Source: Eonycteris spelaea
Taxonomy: Eukaryota > Chordata > Mammalia > Chiroptera > Pteropodidae
NCBI GenBank assembly: GCA_003508835.1
Contig: PUFA01000027.1
Coordinates: forward strand, 620,001 to 684,000
Reading direction: 5' to 3'
Length of the DNA stretch: 64,000 nt
A program made the translations under genes and the position numbers. The notes under the pieces were generated by a model that saw only the letters and a list, made by a program, of their open reading frames with translations, had not been told where the DNA came from and did not search any database. Position 1 is the first letter of the stretch, and every line of letters starts with the position of its first letter. Shown here piece after piece: positions 14,565 through 27,285 of the stretch.

Positions 14565-14735
14565 TATCTGCCAAGTGTCAAGCACATAACAGGAACCTAA
14601 ATTCAAGAACATCATTTAATATGTGTCCTGATTTTACAAATGAAGAAATTGAAGCTTAGCGGTAAGAAGCATAATATGGCCAAGTCGCACCATCATGTAG
14701 GAGAATGAGAGAATTTGGATATACATTTGACCTCC
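14565..14735 (-). repeat. MIR SINE fragment
   Basis: Reverse-complement MIR: CTGCCAAGTGTCAAGCACAT, TTTTACAAATGAAGAAATTG and ATATGGCCAAGTCGCACCAT are in consensus order. Confidence 0.65.
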
Positions 14736-16700
14736 ACTTTTTAAGTTATCAATTAAATCCAAGGGTCAATAAGTAAAAATCTAGTTGTATTTCCAAGGTC
14801 CCATGCTCAAGCTTTTTAATGTAAGATGCTAGCCCTGTACCTTTCCCAGGAACACCATATATTAAATTCCTGAACCGTGATTCATGAATTTGTTCATGGT
14901 TTACTCTACAGTCATTAAACCCCTGCTCAATCATTTTCAATAACATATGTATGAAGTTGATGCCAACCCACAATCAGCAGAATGTATTTTCAACTGAGTG
15001 ATCAGAACTTCTATCTCAGAAGTGAAGTACACATATATGAGATAAATGTCCAGTACTGGGGCTGCAAGCTTCTGATGGGAGCAATTTTCTTCTCTGTAAG
15101 CTACAGCTAAATTCCCACCTTGCTCTACATACTCATGGTCTAAAAACTTTTTAAACCATTCCACCCATGGCCAAGAAAGCACATGCAATTCATAGTCATT
15201 TACGATTTGAGATTCTATTTCTATATAAAGTGGGATAATTTTTAAGGACTTCAAAGTCCTTCAAATCATGCCAGGCTAGCAATCCATCCCTGCCAAAATT
15301 TGTTTACTGGAATTACTAAGAAAATAACTGTGAAAAGAAAATGGAGGTGAAAACCAAGGTTGTGGAAAATTTGGGGGGAAAGAGAAAGAGACTCAATCCT
15401 ATATAACACGGCTTGTCTCAAAAGAAAAGAAAATTGCACCAAAGCTTTCTTCATTTGAGCTGCTGGTTTTGTTCCCTGACTGCTCCCCCACATATCTAAG
15501 TGCAGTGAGTACATTCCCAACTCCTACTGCCAAGATAAAATGAACACGTTCTCAGTCTAGAAATGATTGAGGTGGTTTTCTTTAATCAAATTAGAGCGGC
15601 CAAATGTTCCTTTCAAAGGTAACTGTCTACTCTGCAGCTGTATGCAAACTACCACATCAAATGTGAAGGAAAAATAGCGATAGAATTGTGTCCTTACAGT
15701 ACAGTGCTGGCTGCAGAGATGGAGAAACAAAAGCATCAGTACAGCTAAGCATTACATTCACAGTGAGCTTCCAGAAATATGCTGACTTCACAAACTGTGA
15801 ACAATGTACTGAAACTTCCAGTATATAATTAGCTATTTTGGGGGGGGAAGGAACGTGGGGGAAAATCCCTCCTTAAAAACTGCTAAGAAGCAATAGATAC
15901 CTTGATGAGCCTCAGTGAGAAACATTAAATGACTGGCTAAGACTTCACATAGACAAATCTCATAGACCTTGCTTTTTTTACTTCCTGTCTCCATCAAAAA
16001 CATACCACACTGAGTAATCTTGAATATCCAACAAGTTTCAATTAATGATTCATTGTAATGACTCATTTACATACAGAATTTATTCTTTTAAATCATCAGA
16101 CATGGGAAATTCCTGCAAAGAATTAATAGTGGGCTTATTTTTTTCAGTTTGGTTCTCCTAAGAAAAATCAATTTGTTAATAGTCCCAAATATGATGTCAA
16201 ATTAGTTACTGCCTGTTATGCGTTTGTACTAGCTGTTGGCTTTAGGGATGGTATATCAACAGTATGAAAACCCAGAATGACATGAATTTAGACAGTCAAG
16301 TGCAACAGGTAATGCTAGAATGAGATAATATTCTTTCTACACTTATGTTCCTCCCCAGATGATTGTAATGTCCCCCTATTAAGGAATGTAGCATAGATAG
16401 GGGACAAGTCTATCTCAGATGATCCCCACATTTCTCCAGAGCAGTTTGTTCTTAACTTTTTTGCTCCTGGTGAAATTTGCAGACTACTTCCTCAGGTCAC
16501 AGCCCCTTTGATACACCCAAATTTAAAGACAGTTGTATAAAAAATGTAAAACAAAACAAAACAAAAAACACCTCCTGCAGGTTATAAGCAGTTCTGAGGC
16601 CACTACCTTTAGCTCTGCTCTCATACTTACACTCAGGAAAGCAAACTAAACTGCAAGATATATGTCACTTCAATTATTCAAACATTTATTTTAAGAACTA
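14736..16700. other. Unassigned intron
   Basis: No gene or clear repeat. A nine-base G run occurs at 15840-15848 and an AAAAC repeat near 16545-16567. Confidence 0.45.
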
Positions 16701-19700
16701 TATCAGATGGACTTCCAGTTCAAAATGGCAGGCCCATCACAAACATTTGCCTCTGGTCTTACTCACGTACTGCTGAAGTAAAAGAAATAAACCAATAAGG
16801 ACAGAATGGTGTCACCAAAAAAAGAGAGTTTCATGATTTTTCTGGATGACTGAAGATAAACAGAAGTGAGTCGATGGAGGAAATTAATGGAGAATGTCAC
16901 TAAAGAGACAGTGGTCTCTGAAGTGAAGAATATATAATCCAAGAGGCATATTAAGAAATACCTTTTATGTATAGGCATTTTTCAATCTCTTCATTTCAAA
17001 ATCATTGTTTTTAATATATATATTTTAATAGATACATATCTCTGTATATTTATATAATTTTTACAAATCAGGGAATATCAGTAGCATGTTCAAATATTTT
17101 TAATGGAAGGAAGGCCACTCACTGCCCTAGAACAAGCTACAAAGAACAAACAGTGAAGGAAGCAAGAGCCGGACAAGGTCAGCAGGTAAAACAGAGAAAG
17201 CGAGAGAAATGCAGCGCAAGCAGGGGAGTCCACTAAAGGTCTGTATCAGTTACTATTCCCAAAGCCATCCCCATATCTAGGACCTTGGGGTAAAGTCTTT
17301 CTTATGATACTATTTGGGGGTTCTACCACATCCTAATAGTTTTACCATTTGCTCAAAAGAAAAGCCCGATAAAGAATATTCTCACCCCAAGACTCCCTAC
17401 TCCAAATACGTCTCCTAGAAATTTTACTCACAAATGAGATCTAGAGGGAAGAGAAAGTCCTATTTAACAGCCATAACAGTTACTGTTTTATAAAAACTAA
17501 TGGATATACAAGGCAGTAAGAGAGCAAGAGGGTTCAGACTTACCTACCCGCCATAAATAACTACAAATTGGACAAATATATGAAACAACTGTTCTCAGAT
17601 ACTGGACCACAGGTAGTAGAAGACTGTTTTCCCTGAAAGCACGAGAACAAATAGTGGAGCCTTAAACTGCTTTGGCTTTCTGCTTGGAGGCAACTTCTAG
17701 GCCATAAGCGTAACAAGAAGGAACTTCCTGTGAGGTCTTTAGTCTTGCTGAGCTGTGTAGGTACAGTTGAGAAGACAAGAAAGCTGAGGTGATGAAAAAT
17801 TGTAAGATAGACTACTAAAGAAAAAGGTACCCAGAAATAGAGCTTCAGAAATCACTTGAGGTCTACTGAGTCCTTGCCTGAATATCAACTTGCACATGTG
17901 GAACTGCCCAAGGCCGGGCAAACAAACAAATAAACAAACAAACTGTTTTTGTGGAAAGAACAAGTACTAGGAAGTTGTCAACTGAATGATCCCAAGAGCT
18001 CACACAGGGCATATAATCTTTCTAGTTCCCTGCAGCCACAGAAGGGAGACCATAAAAAGATAAATGCCTCAGTAGTTGTCCTAACCTAGCCCTTTAAGTA
18101 AAGCCTACACTAGATCCCCTCTCCATCAAAACATACAAATAACAAATACAAACACAACAACAAACTAAAAAGAAAATAATCTTGGAAGGATCAAACGAGT
18201 AACTTCACTGCCCATCAGAACAAAGTCTAACACTCTTTAAAGGAATTGAAAAAAGTCTAGTAGTCAACAATGTAACATTCACAATGTTTGGCATCCAAAA
18301 AAAAAAAAAGTGTTAGACATGTAGATATACAGAAAAATGTAGCCCATAACGAGGAGAAAAATCATTTCTATTTCTATTGTTGCTTCAATAGAAATAGAAG
18401 CAACAATGAGAGAGATTATAGAATGGTAGACAAAGACATCACAGCAACTGTTATATTACAAACATGCTCAAAGAACTAAAGGAAAACATGAACATAATGA
18501 GGGAGAAATGAGAAATATTAAAAATGATTGAATGGAACATCTACCAAAATGGACTATAAGGACCAAACCAAAACAAGTCTTACTAAATTAAAAAGGGTAA
18601 AAATAAAATAAAGTTGTTCTCTGATGACAACAGAATTCAGTTAAACAGAAAGATATTTGAAAAATCCTGTACATGTTTGGAAATTGATAAATGAAATCTA
18701 AATAACTCATGTGTCAAGGAAGAAATCACCAAAATAAGGTTAAGATATTTTGAATCCAATGCACATGGAACTACAATATATCAAAATTTGTAGGAAGCAA
18801 ATAAAACACAAAATGCTTATATTAGAAGAGAAGAAAATTCCAAAATCAATGAGCTCACCTTTTATTTTAAGAAGCTAAAAATAAGAGCAATAAAAACCCA
18901 AAGTAAGTAGGAAAAGGAAATAAAAATAAAAGTAAATGTCAATGGAATACCACAATAGACGAATGGTAGGGGAAATTAATGAAACCAAAAACTGGTTTAC
19001 CATCAATAAGATTGACAAAACTTTTATCTGTATTATCAAGAAAAATAGGCAGAACATACAAATTACCAATAACAGGAATGAAGGAGACATCACTACAGAT
19101 TCTAGAGACATTAAAAAGATAAGAGAATAAAGATAAAGAATGTATACTAATAAACTCAAAAACCTAGATGAAATATACAAATTCACTGAAAAACAGAAAT
19201 TACAAAACGTGATTCAACTTTTGGCCCATGTCCTTTAAAAAAAATAAAATTTGTAGTTAAAAATCTTCCTGTAAAGAATATGCTAAGCCCACACGACTAC
19301 GTTGGTAAATTCTATTATTGTGTAAGAAGGAAATAATACTCATGTTACATGAAATCTTTTAGAAAATCTTTCATAGGATCTGGAACACTTAATTCATTTT
19401 ATGCAGTCAAACATTACCTCAAACTCAAACCTAAGACATTATAAAAAAGAAAATTAAAGAACAATATCCTTGAACATAAATGTGAAAATTATTGGCAAAA
19501 TTTCAGCAGGCAGAATTGCAAAAACAATTTTGAAAAAAAGAACAACAAAGTTGGAAAACATATTACCTAATTTCAGGCCATACTATAAATCCATAGTAAT
19601 CAAAATATCATGGCATTGGCAAAACGGCGGATATGTAAATCAATGAAACAGAACAGAGAGTCCAGAAATGTACCCAAATTTATATGGTCAATTGATTTTG

Positions 19701-20985
19701 GGCATAGGTGCCAAGGAAATGCGAAATAACAAAAGCGTAGTCTTTTCAACAAGCGGTGCTAGGACAGCTAGATATCCATGTAGGGGAAAAAAAAAAAAAC
19801 TTTGACTCTTAACCTCAAGCCATACACAGATTCATCTGAATGTATCACAGACTTAACATAAAAGCAAAAACTGTAAAATTCTAGAAACATATTTAAAAAC
19901 CTTTGTGCTCTTGGGGTAAGCAAAGATTTTTTAGATAGGATATCCAAAAAAAGCACAAACCATCAAAAAAATGATAAATTAGACTTTGGAAAAATTTAAA
20001 TCTTTTCTTTGAAAGACACTTAAGAAAATAAAAAGACAAGCTAAAGACCTGGAGAAAATATTTGTAATTCATATATATGACAAAAGACTGTTCCAGAATG
20101 TATAAATAACTTACAATAAGATAAGCCAGTTTTAAAATATAGTCAAAGTATTTAAATAAACACTTCCCAAAAGAAGGTAAGAGAATGGCCAATAAGCAAA
20201 TGAAAAGATGTTCAATAATATTAGTCATCAGGTAAATGCAAATTAAAACCACAATGTAATATCAGTTTGCACTTAAAATAGAATGGTTATAATTAAAAAG
20301 ACTGATAATACTAAGTGTTGAGTATGATGTAAATCAAATGAAACTTTCATACACTGCTGGTGGAAATGTACAATGGTATGACCAGTCTGGAAAAGTCTGA
20401 CAGTTTCTTTAAAAATTAGACATACATTTGTCATACAAGCCAGCAAAGCACCTCTAGGTATTTACTCAAAAAATGAAAGCATATGTCGTATCGATACAAA
20501 GACCTGTACATGACTGTCCACAGCAGTGTTCTTCATAAAACCCCCAAACTGGAAGCAATACAAATAACCATCAACAGCTAAATGGATAAACTATTGTGGC
20601 AAATACATATAATGGGAAAGAATAAACTACTAATAAAATCAACAATATAAATGAATCTCTAAAATATTATCTGTGAAAACTAGATGCAAAAAAACCACAA
20701 TTTCATTTGACACCATGCATATAAAACTCTAAAAAGAACAAATATAAGTTTTAATGACAGAAGAAAGATTAGTGATTGTCAGGAGTCCAGGCTGAGGGCT
20801 GGGGGAGGCTGACTACAAGGGGCCTGAGGGAACTTTTTGGGTGATGGAAGTATTCTAGATCTTGATTGTGATGGTGGTTATATGGGTGTATAAATCTGTC
20901 AGAACTCATAAGAAAACACACTCTTAAAATGTATGTCTTTTACTGTTGATAAATTATATCTCAATAAACTTGAGTTTAAGAAAAA
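16701..20985 (+). mobile_element. Old L1 LINE with large internal deletions
   Basis: The left part (16701-18600) looks like L1 5' untranslated sequence and the first coding region; this assignment is weaker. From about 18960 an ORF2 segment is readable (KNWFTINKIDK, then IIKKNRQN). Near 19490-19540 it jumps from early reverse transcriptase sequence to the late ORF2 block (ACCTAATTTCAGGCCATACT), losing most of the reverse transcriptase domain. The 3' end is clear: GGTGATGGAAGTATTCTAG, then TATATGGGTGTATAAATC and CTCAATAAACTTGAG before an A-rich tail. Many stops; inactive. It belongs to an older L1M-type group than the copies at 24.6 and 32.9 kb. Confidence 0.75.
18366..18407. repeat. Two overlapping inverted repeats (alternative hairpins)
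   Basis: Arms 18366-18379 and 18386-18399 are perfect 14-bp complements around a 6-nt loop. Arms 18376-18386 and 18397-18407 are perfect 11-bp complements around a 10-nt loop. The two hairpins share bases and exclude each other. It lies within the old L1. Confidence 0.85.
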
Positions 20986-22728
20986 AAGCAAAGGATGTCT
21001 AAATGTCACCAGGCATTTAAGAAACCCAGCAACAAGAAAAACAAAATAGTTAAAAACTAAACACTGACTAAAACAGAGATAACATGGAGAACTTTATAAC
21101 ATTTTAAAGCAATTCAGGATATATTACATTTATAGAACCAAAACAGGATGCATAAAAACAAACAAACAAGAGGAGAAAAAAGAAGAAGGATGCTTTGAGG
21201 TTAAAATAATTGTCAAAAGACTAAAATTAACAGGCGTTTGGAAAATAACATAGATTTCTTTAGAATATAGAGTAAAACAAAACCAAAAACAATAGAATAG
21301 TTAGAAAATAGAGGAAAAGAAGGTAAGACACACAGAGATCTAATCGGTAAGACTGAAATTTAAGAGACTTAGAGGTCCCAACTAAAAGATCAAATATCTG
21401 ACTAAGAGAAGAACCTCAGAAAGAGAGAGTAGAACAAATAGAGAAGAAGAGGCAATTTTTAAACATAAAACAAATCTGCACAAAGGAAGATCCCATGGAA
21501 TAACCAGCAAATCGAAGTTCAAAAAACACCACACCCAGACACATATTTCTGAAAAACACATCTCCTCTGCTTTCAGACAAGAGTTGTAAAAATTAATTAG
21601 AAAATCATATTGGCAGATGATTTCTCATTGGCACAATCAATACAGAGAGAACAATGGCTTTCAAGTTCTGCGTTCAATTTTTTCATCCTGGACTTCTGAA
21701 AACAAACTATAATCAAATTTGAAGGAAAATAAAGATGCTTCCAAATCGGTTAGAATTCAGAAAGTTTATCTCCCATCATATACAATTTCTTAGGAAGTTA
21801 CTCACAAATACACATTGGCAACACACAGTGAGAACCATGAAAGAGGAAAGCCAGGATGCAGGACTGAGTGGCTCCAACCCAGAGGAGTCACAAAAGTCCC
21901 AGAAAGATAACTGATCATCAGGTCCAGTAAATAAACGGTCCAGAGTAGACCCAAACTTCTAAGAAACTTCAGGAAATGGGACAATACAATAGAAATATGT
22001 ATGATGAAGTGTTTGGTGGTGGGGGGAGGGGAAGTTTAGGCCGTGATAAAGGCAAATGGCAGAAGAAAAAATAGAAAGGCAATTATAAACTCCAGGAAAA
22101 ACGAAACTACAAGAAAGTCATGGTCCGAATAAGAAGTATGCTAACTAGGGTTAATTTTTAAAAAGTGATATAGAATAAGAAGAGAAAATCCAGATGTCTG
22201 TATTTAGGAAAGGACTTCTGTGTCCGCACAGGGTTTTAATACTGAAATTGCAGTTGTAATTATGGAACAGAAGGCAAATGTTTATCAACTTAAGCAAAGT
22301 AGCTGATAGACGTTATGATGTTAAGGACGTACAAAGGTGGAAGAAAGGTTAGGAGAGTGAAATATTATTCTTTTACTAAATGGAGAATCAAGAAATCTCC
22401 AAAAAGTGAAAAAGAACAACAAGAACAACAACAACAAAAAATGGTGTTTAAATATAAAATTATGTGATATTAAATTTTAAATTATTGTATGAAATAAAAA
22501 TATCCCTAACAAAAGGTGAAGGAGATGAACAGGGAGTAGTACTGTTGAGCTAAATCCTCCTCCTTCAAAGTAGGATATCAATACATATCATCTGAGGTTT
22601 AAATATCAAGAAATAGAGCATAGCATATTACCGAGACTTTCTAAGGGATATACCAGAAGCACCAAAACAGTTAAAAAGAAGTCGTATCTGAGTTCTGCAA
22701 ACAGCGATAGTTGGAGCAAGAACCTTGT
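20986..22728. other. A-rich sequence, probably an unrecognised old repeat
   Basis: Purine-rich, stop-filled sequence follows directly after the L1 tail. Its composition and absence of long frames suggest a decayed retroelement or retrocopy, and the section 21470-21990 gives an impression of an old degenerate coding sequence. I cannot name a family. Confidence 0.3.
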
Positions 22729-22759
22729 TTTTTGTTTTTGTTTGTTTGTTTGTTTGTTT
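22729..22759. repeat. (GTTT)n microsatellite
   Basis: Seven or so TTTG units; may be an antisense retroelement tail. Confidence 0.9.
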
Positions 22760-22859
22760 CCCTTATCATAAACTCCCCTGTACTAATCACTAAGGACAAA
22801 TGTCGTGATCACCAAAAAACGGGAAGGAAGGCACAGATTCTTTAATACTCCTTACAGTA

Positions 22860-23322
22860 AGAGATGCTATATGTCTTCTCCCCTTGAATCTTCGAACTCA
22901 CTTGCTACCATTAGACGTGGCAGAAGAAAGACTGTCTGTTCCTGGGGACACCAGCTGGCTTTTTGAGCCATGAGCATCCATGTTATGTCCAACTACTTTT
23001 AAGCCTTGATGCTGAGAGGAAACCCAGTCTACACGAAGAGGCAAGGTGCAGGTGTTTCGGTTCACAGCCCCAGCTTAGGTCCCACCCTCCGACCAGCCTG
23101 TATGAAACACCTGGCTTGATAGTGAAGCCATTTCAAGATGACTCAAACCCTCAGCTGCTGTGCCATTTCCAGCTGAAGCCTCAGACATTATGGAGCAGGG
23201 ATGTATACCCTTCCCACTGTGCTGTCTGAATTCACCATACATTGATTCCTTGAGCATAAGAAAATGGTTGTTTTAAGCCCCTAAATTTTAGACTATTTTA
23301 CTACACAGCGATATTAACCACA
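22860..23322 (+). mobile_element. LTR remnant, ERVL-MaLR (MLT1-like)
   Basis: The 3' end reads GGTTGTTTTAAGCCCCTAAA, then ACTATTTTACTACACAGCG and GATATTAACC, which follows the closing segment of MLT1/MST LTRs. The upstream 300 bp are more diverged. The open frame at 22963-23229 is within the LTR and is not a gene. Confidence 0.5.
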
Positions 23323-23428
23323 ATTACTTTAAGAGAAAAAAATGTAATTACTTTAAATAAAAAACTGCAAACAACTTCCCTGGTACAACATATCTGACAA
23401 TTGACTGGGAACATCACTCCTATTCTAT

Positions 23429-23520
23429 TCCTTCTTTCCCTCTCCCTCTCCTTCCTTCCTCTCTCCCTCCCTCACTCCTTCCCTTCCTTCTTTCCTTCCT
23501 TCCTTATTATTATTATTCAT
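23429..23520. repeat. (CCTT)n / pyrimidine simple repeat followed by (TTA)n
   Basis: Nearly pure C/T for about 80 bp, ending in TTATTATTATTA. Confidence 0.9.
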
Positions 23521-24147
23521 AGTTGGTCTTGAATAAGTAATGTCAGATCTCTTAGAAGATCACAACCAATTGATCTAACAGAGAAGGAAGGTGCTGGAAT
23601 GGTAACACCAAGTAGGAGTAATGGAGCATGCTTCATGATGAGACTGGCCACTTGGGTCTTGCTACCTGTAAGGGCAACTGAGGCCATTTATACAGGGCTT
23701 TATGTTAAATTCTTTAGGAGAATGCATGTCAATCCTCTATAAAGTTTCTCAGCCCAGGGAATCTGAAAATATGTCTTAAAGTTTCCACCAAAACATTTAA
23801 ATCAATTCTGCCACAAATGATTCAACCATTTAAAATATCACTTAATATTGTTTACTTAAAAATATATTAATAATTTAATGAAACATCCATGGAAGAATTA
23901 GCTTAGAAGGGATATATATATATCTCAGTATCCAATCTACTCACTAATCATTAAATTATTAAATAACTTTGAATGAGTATGTCAGAATCCAATTTACTTG
24001 TGTAATTATTAGAAACATGTTAACTGCAGTTTCAAATGCAATACTAATGAGTGAATGGAAAAATAACATCTGCTAAATTCTGCTCTTAATTTACTTTTTA
24101 GCGTCAATAAAATTACTGTAAAAAGAATCATCTTTATTCACAGACTA
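23521..24147. other. Unassigned intron
   Basis: AT-rich, no recognisable feature. Confidence 0.45.
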
Positions 24148-24490
24148 AATATTCCTTCAGTCATTCAACACATATTGTTAAACTACGTGCCAGGTAGTTA
24201 TAGATATTGGGGATAAAGCAGTGAACAAAGCAGATAAAACTTCCTGCTCTCATGGAGCTTATGTTCTTCTAATGAGAAGCCTACATTCTATATTAATCCA
24301 TGTATTACTTCAACAAATATTTGAGTGCTAGGTGTGCTAGGCATAATGGACAACGTAGAGATGATTAAAATACAGTCCCCAAGAACAAGAAACCAGACAG
24401 CCATACCATTTTATTACTATGGAATTAAAAGAATGATACTCTAGGTTAACTTATTCAACAAATACTGTTGAGGGCTTTCCAAATGTGGCA
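24148..24490 (-). repeat. L2 LINE 3' ends in reverse orientation (three successive pieces)
   Basis: The first piece (24148-24275) is good: CAGTCATTCAACACATATTG, CGTGCCAGGTAG, GGGGATAAAGCAGTGAACAA, CTCATGGAGCTTATGTTC. Two more starts of the same L2 end occur at about 24308 (CTTCAACAAATATTTGAG) and 24451 (TTCAACAAATACTGTTGAGG). Confidence 0.7.
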
Positions 24491-24555
24491 GAATTTTCAT
24501 CAACTTTCAGATCACTGGGTTTCATATTTTGAAGTCTAAGGAACTTCAGGTAAAG

Positions 24556-25590
24556 AGACGACCATCTCAACGGGAAAATATATTTGCAAGCAACACCTCC
24601 AATAAGGGCCTAATATCCAAAATATACAAAGAACTCATATGACTTAATAATAACAAAAAACCAAACGATCCAATCAAAAAAAATGGGCAGAGGACCTGAA
24701 CAGACACTTCTCCCTAGAGGACATACAAATGGCAAACACACATGGAAAGATGCTCAACATCTCTAGCTATTAGGGAAATGCAAATCAAAACCACAATGAG
24801 ATACCATCTCACACCTGTTAGAATAGCTATAATCAACGGGATAAGTAATAACAAATGCTGGAGAGGATGTGGAGAAAAAGGAACCCTCATACACTGCTGG
24901 TGGGACTGCAAATTGGTACAGTCACTATGGAAAACAGTATGGAGTTTCCTCAAAAACCTAAGAATTGATCTACCATATGATTCAGCAATCCCTCTACTGG
25001 GTATTTACCCCAAAGACTTGAAAACCTATATCTGAAAAGATATTTGCACACCAAAGTTCATAGCAGCACTATTCACAGTGGCCAGGACATGGAAGCAACC
25101 AAAGTATCCTACGATAGATGATCGGCTAAATAAGCTGTTGTACATATACATATATACAATGGAATATTATTTAGCCATAAGAAGAGATGAAATACTGCCA
25201 TTTGCGACAACCTGGATGGACCTCAAGATAATCATGCTAAGTGAAATAAACCAGACTGAAAAAGTAGGAAATCACGTGATATCATTTCTATGTGAGATAT
25301 ACACCTAAAGGCAACAAATGAACAGGACAAAGACTCAAGGACATGGACAATGGACCAGTGGTTACTAGAGGGTAGGGGGTTGGGGGAAGAGAGGAGAGGT
25401 AGATAGGGTAAAGGGGGTCACATGTAGGGGGGTAGGGAGAGGGTGAAAAGTAGGTAAAGGGGATCAAATATATGGTAGCTGAAGGAAACTGGACTTTAGG
25501 TAGTAATCACTCCATAGAAAAGATAGATGTCAAATTATAATGTACACCTAAAATTATATAATTGTATTAACCAATGTTACCCCAATAAAC
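24556..25590 (+). mobile_element. L1 LINE fragment: ORF2 C-terminal region and full 3' UTR
   Basis: The sequence covers the last part of L1 ORF2 and a G-rich 3' UTR ending GTTACCCCAATAAAC, then a simple-repeat tail. The open frame at 24742-25035 encodes the conserved [18 protein letters not shown] segment, which contains the C-terminal cysteine motif of L1 ORF2, and a second open frame at 25078-25308 ends the protein. A TGA at 25033-25035 separates the frames, so it is inactive. Same subfamily as the copy at 32880-35145. Confidence 0.9.
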
Positions 25591-25665
25591 AAGACAGACA
25601 GATAGACAGACAGAAAGAAAGAAAGAAAGAAAGAAACAAACAAACAAACAAAACAAACAAACAAA
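25591..25665. repeat. Composite (ACAG)n-(AAAG)n-(AAAC)n tail
   Basis: A run of simple repeats follows the L1 3' end without a gap, most likely an expanded poly(A) tail. Confidence 0.9.
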
Positions 25666-26806
25666 CTCCAGGCACACATAAGCTGTCCCAGGTTCTGTCA
25701 CCATGTTCCATCTGTGCCATGTTGTCTCCCTCATCCCTACCTCAACGTAGCTCACCTTCTGCCACCTTCTTCCCTTCTTTCAATGAGCATGGGGTCCATT
25801 AGATTATAAGATACATCTCTAGACCTTTCTCTATTTGCCTAATGATGGATTCTTTTTTATTTTATTTTATTACCTAACGGGGGGGGGGGAGGAATGGATA
25901 CCATTTTTCATAAACAATGCTACTCTTGATTCATCTCAAAATTCCTGTTTTTCTAGGATTAGGAACTGGCACCAGTGAGTTGACTATGCTCTTACATAGC
26001 TCTCCCTGAGATCAATGCCATCACTCGAAATTAGCCACATTTTAGGGGTAGAGAGAAATGTCTCTGAAACAGCCTTTTTCTCTTTGCAAAACTAACTGGT
26101 TTAGTTGAGAACCTACTAGCATTATCAACCCCAAGTTCTTGTCTAATGAATAATAGTTAGCTGAACTACCACTGATTAAATACCATGGGCTTACAATACT
26201 TTGTAATGACTAGCAGGAAGTCACAGCTTTTCTTCTGTGTCTTAATGTGTAAAAAGTGTGTTATTTCAAAGAAGGGAATCTTTCCCAGTTTTTTAAGGGA
26301 CTCCTGTAATTTAAATACACTTCACTGATGATTAGCTCTGGGAATCCCTTCCAGCCCAATGTCTAAACTTGTCTCTTGGTTTCTCATGGCTCAGTAAGAA
26401 AAATCTCATTTTTACCAAGGCTATTTAATAGCTTCTTTAAGTGATGCTACATAGTTGGAATATAGATGATATCACCTAAAACTCCCAAGTGAAATCACTC
26501 AGGTACTTTCTTGGTTTCCACTGGTAAGTTTTAAAATGTATTGGTCAAAGCCAATAACTTAAAGTTTGAAAGTCTACCCTTGAAATGTTGTTTTCTTGTT
26601 CGGTTCTAAATAGGGGTAAGTGTTAACGTTCTCCAATTTTATACTTTATAACTTCTAAAAATATTTGAGGAAAAGTAAATATTTTATATTGTGCATTAGA
26701 AATACCTAACACAGAAATTATGAGACTATTTAGCAGTAAAAGGAAGCAAAGAGAAGAAAAAAGTAGGTTCCAAATTGATGCCTGAAGCTGTGGATAGTAC
26801 TGAAAC
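25666..26806. other. Unassigned intron
   Basis: No gene or clear repeat; a G run at about 25879-25888 and TTTTA repeats before it. Confidence 0.45.
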
Positions 26807-26814
26807 CTATATAT

Positions 26815-27044
26815 CAGTGGTCCCCAAACCCTGGGCCGCAGACCCTTAGCGGTCTGGTCCAAGGCCTGTTAGGAACTGGGCCTCACAACAGGAGGTGAGC
26901 GGTGGGTGAGTAAGCCAAGCTTCTTAGGTATTTGCAGCTGCTCTCCAGCACTAGCATCACCACCTCAGCTCCACCTCAGGTCATCAGGCATTAGATTCTC
27001 ATAGGAGCACTGGTCGCTGGTGTCATAAAGATTGGGGACTGATG
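26815..27044 (+). mobile_element. MER1-type hAT-Charlie element with 8-bp target duplication
   Basis: The left end is CAGTGGTCCCCAA and the right end TTGGGGACTGATG, which are imperfect terminal inverted repeats. Inside are GGCCTGTTAGGAACTGGGCC, ACAGGAGGTGAGCGG and GGCATTAGATTCTCATAGG, as in MER1A/B. The target site CTATATAT is present on both sides (26807-26814 and 27045-27052). It has no transposase, so it was mobilised in trans. About 230 bp. Confidence 0.88.
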
Positions 27045-27074
27045 CTATATATACTATGTTTTTTCATATATATA

Positions 27075-27285
27075 CATGCTAAAATTTAATTTATAAATGA
27101 GACACAACAATAGATTAACAAATTATAATAAAATAGAACAATTATAACAATATACTATAATAAAATTTATTGGAATGTGGTCTCTCTAAAATTATTGTAC
27201 TATACTTACCCTTCTTCCTCTTGTGATGATGCGAGATGATACAATGCCTATGTGATGAGATGAAGTGAAGTGAATTATGCAGCAA
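27075..27285. repeat. Possible DNA transposon relict
   Basis: The stretch including GAATGTGGTCTCTCTAAAAT and CTTGTGATGATGCGAGATGA has the feel of an interspersed repeat I have seen in other mammals, but I cannot name it. Confidence 0.3.

Noticed and set aside
24742..25308. Two open frames as host genes
   Set aside because: They encode the C-terminal part of L1 ORF2 ([13 protein letters not shown] segment), not a host protein.
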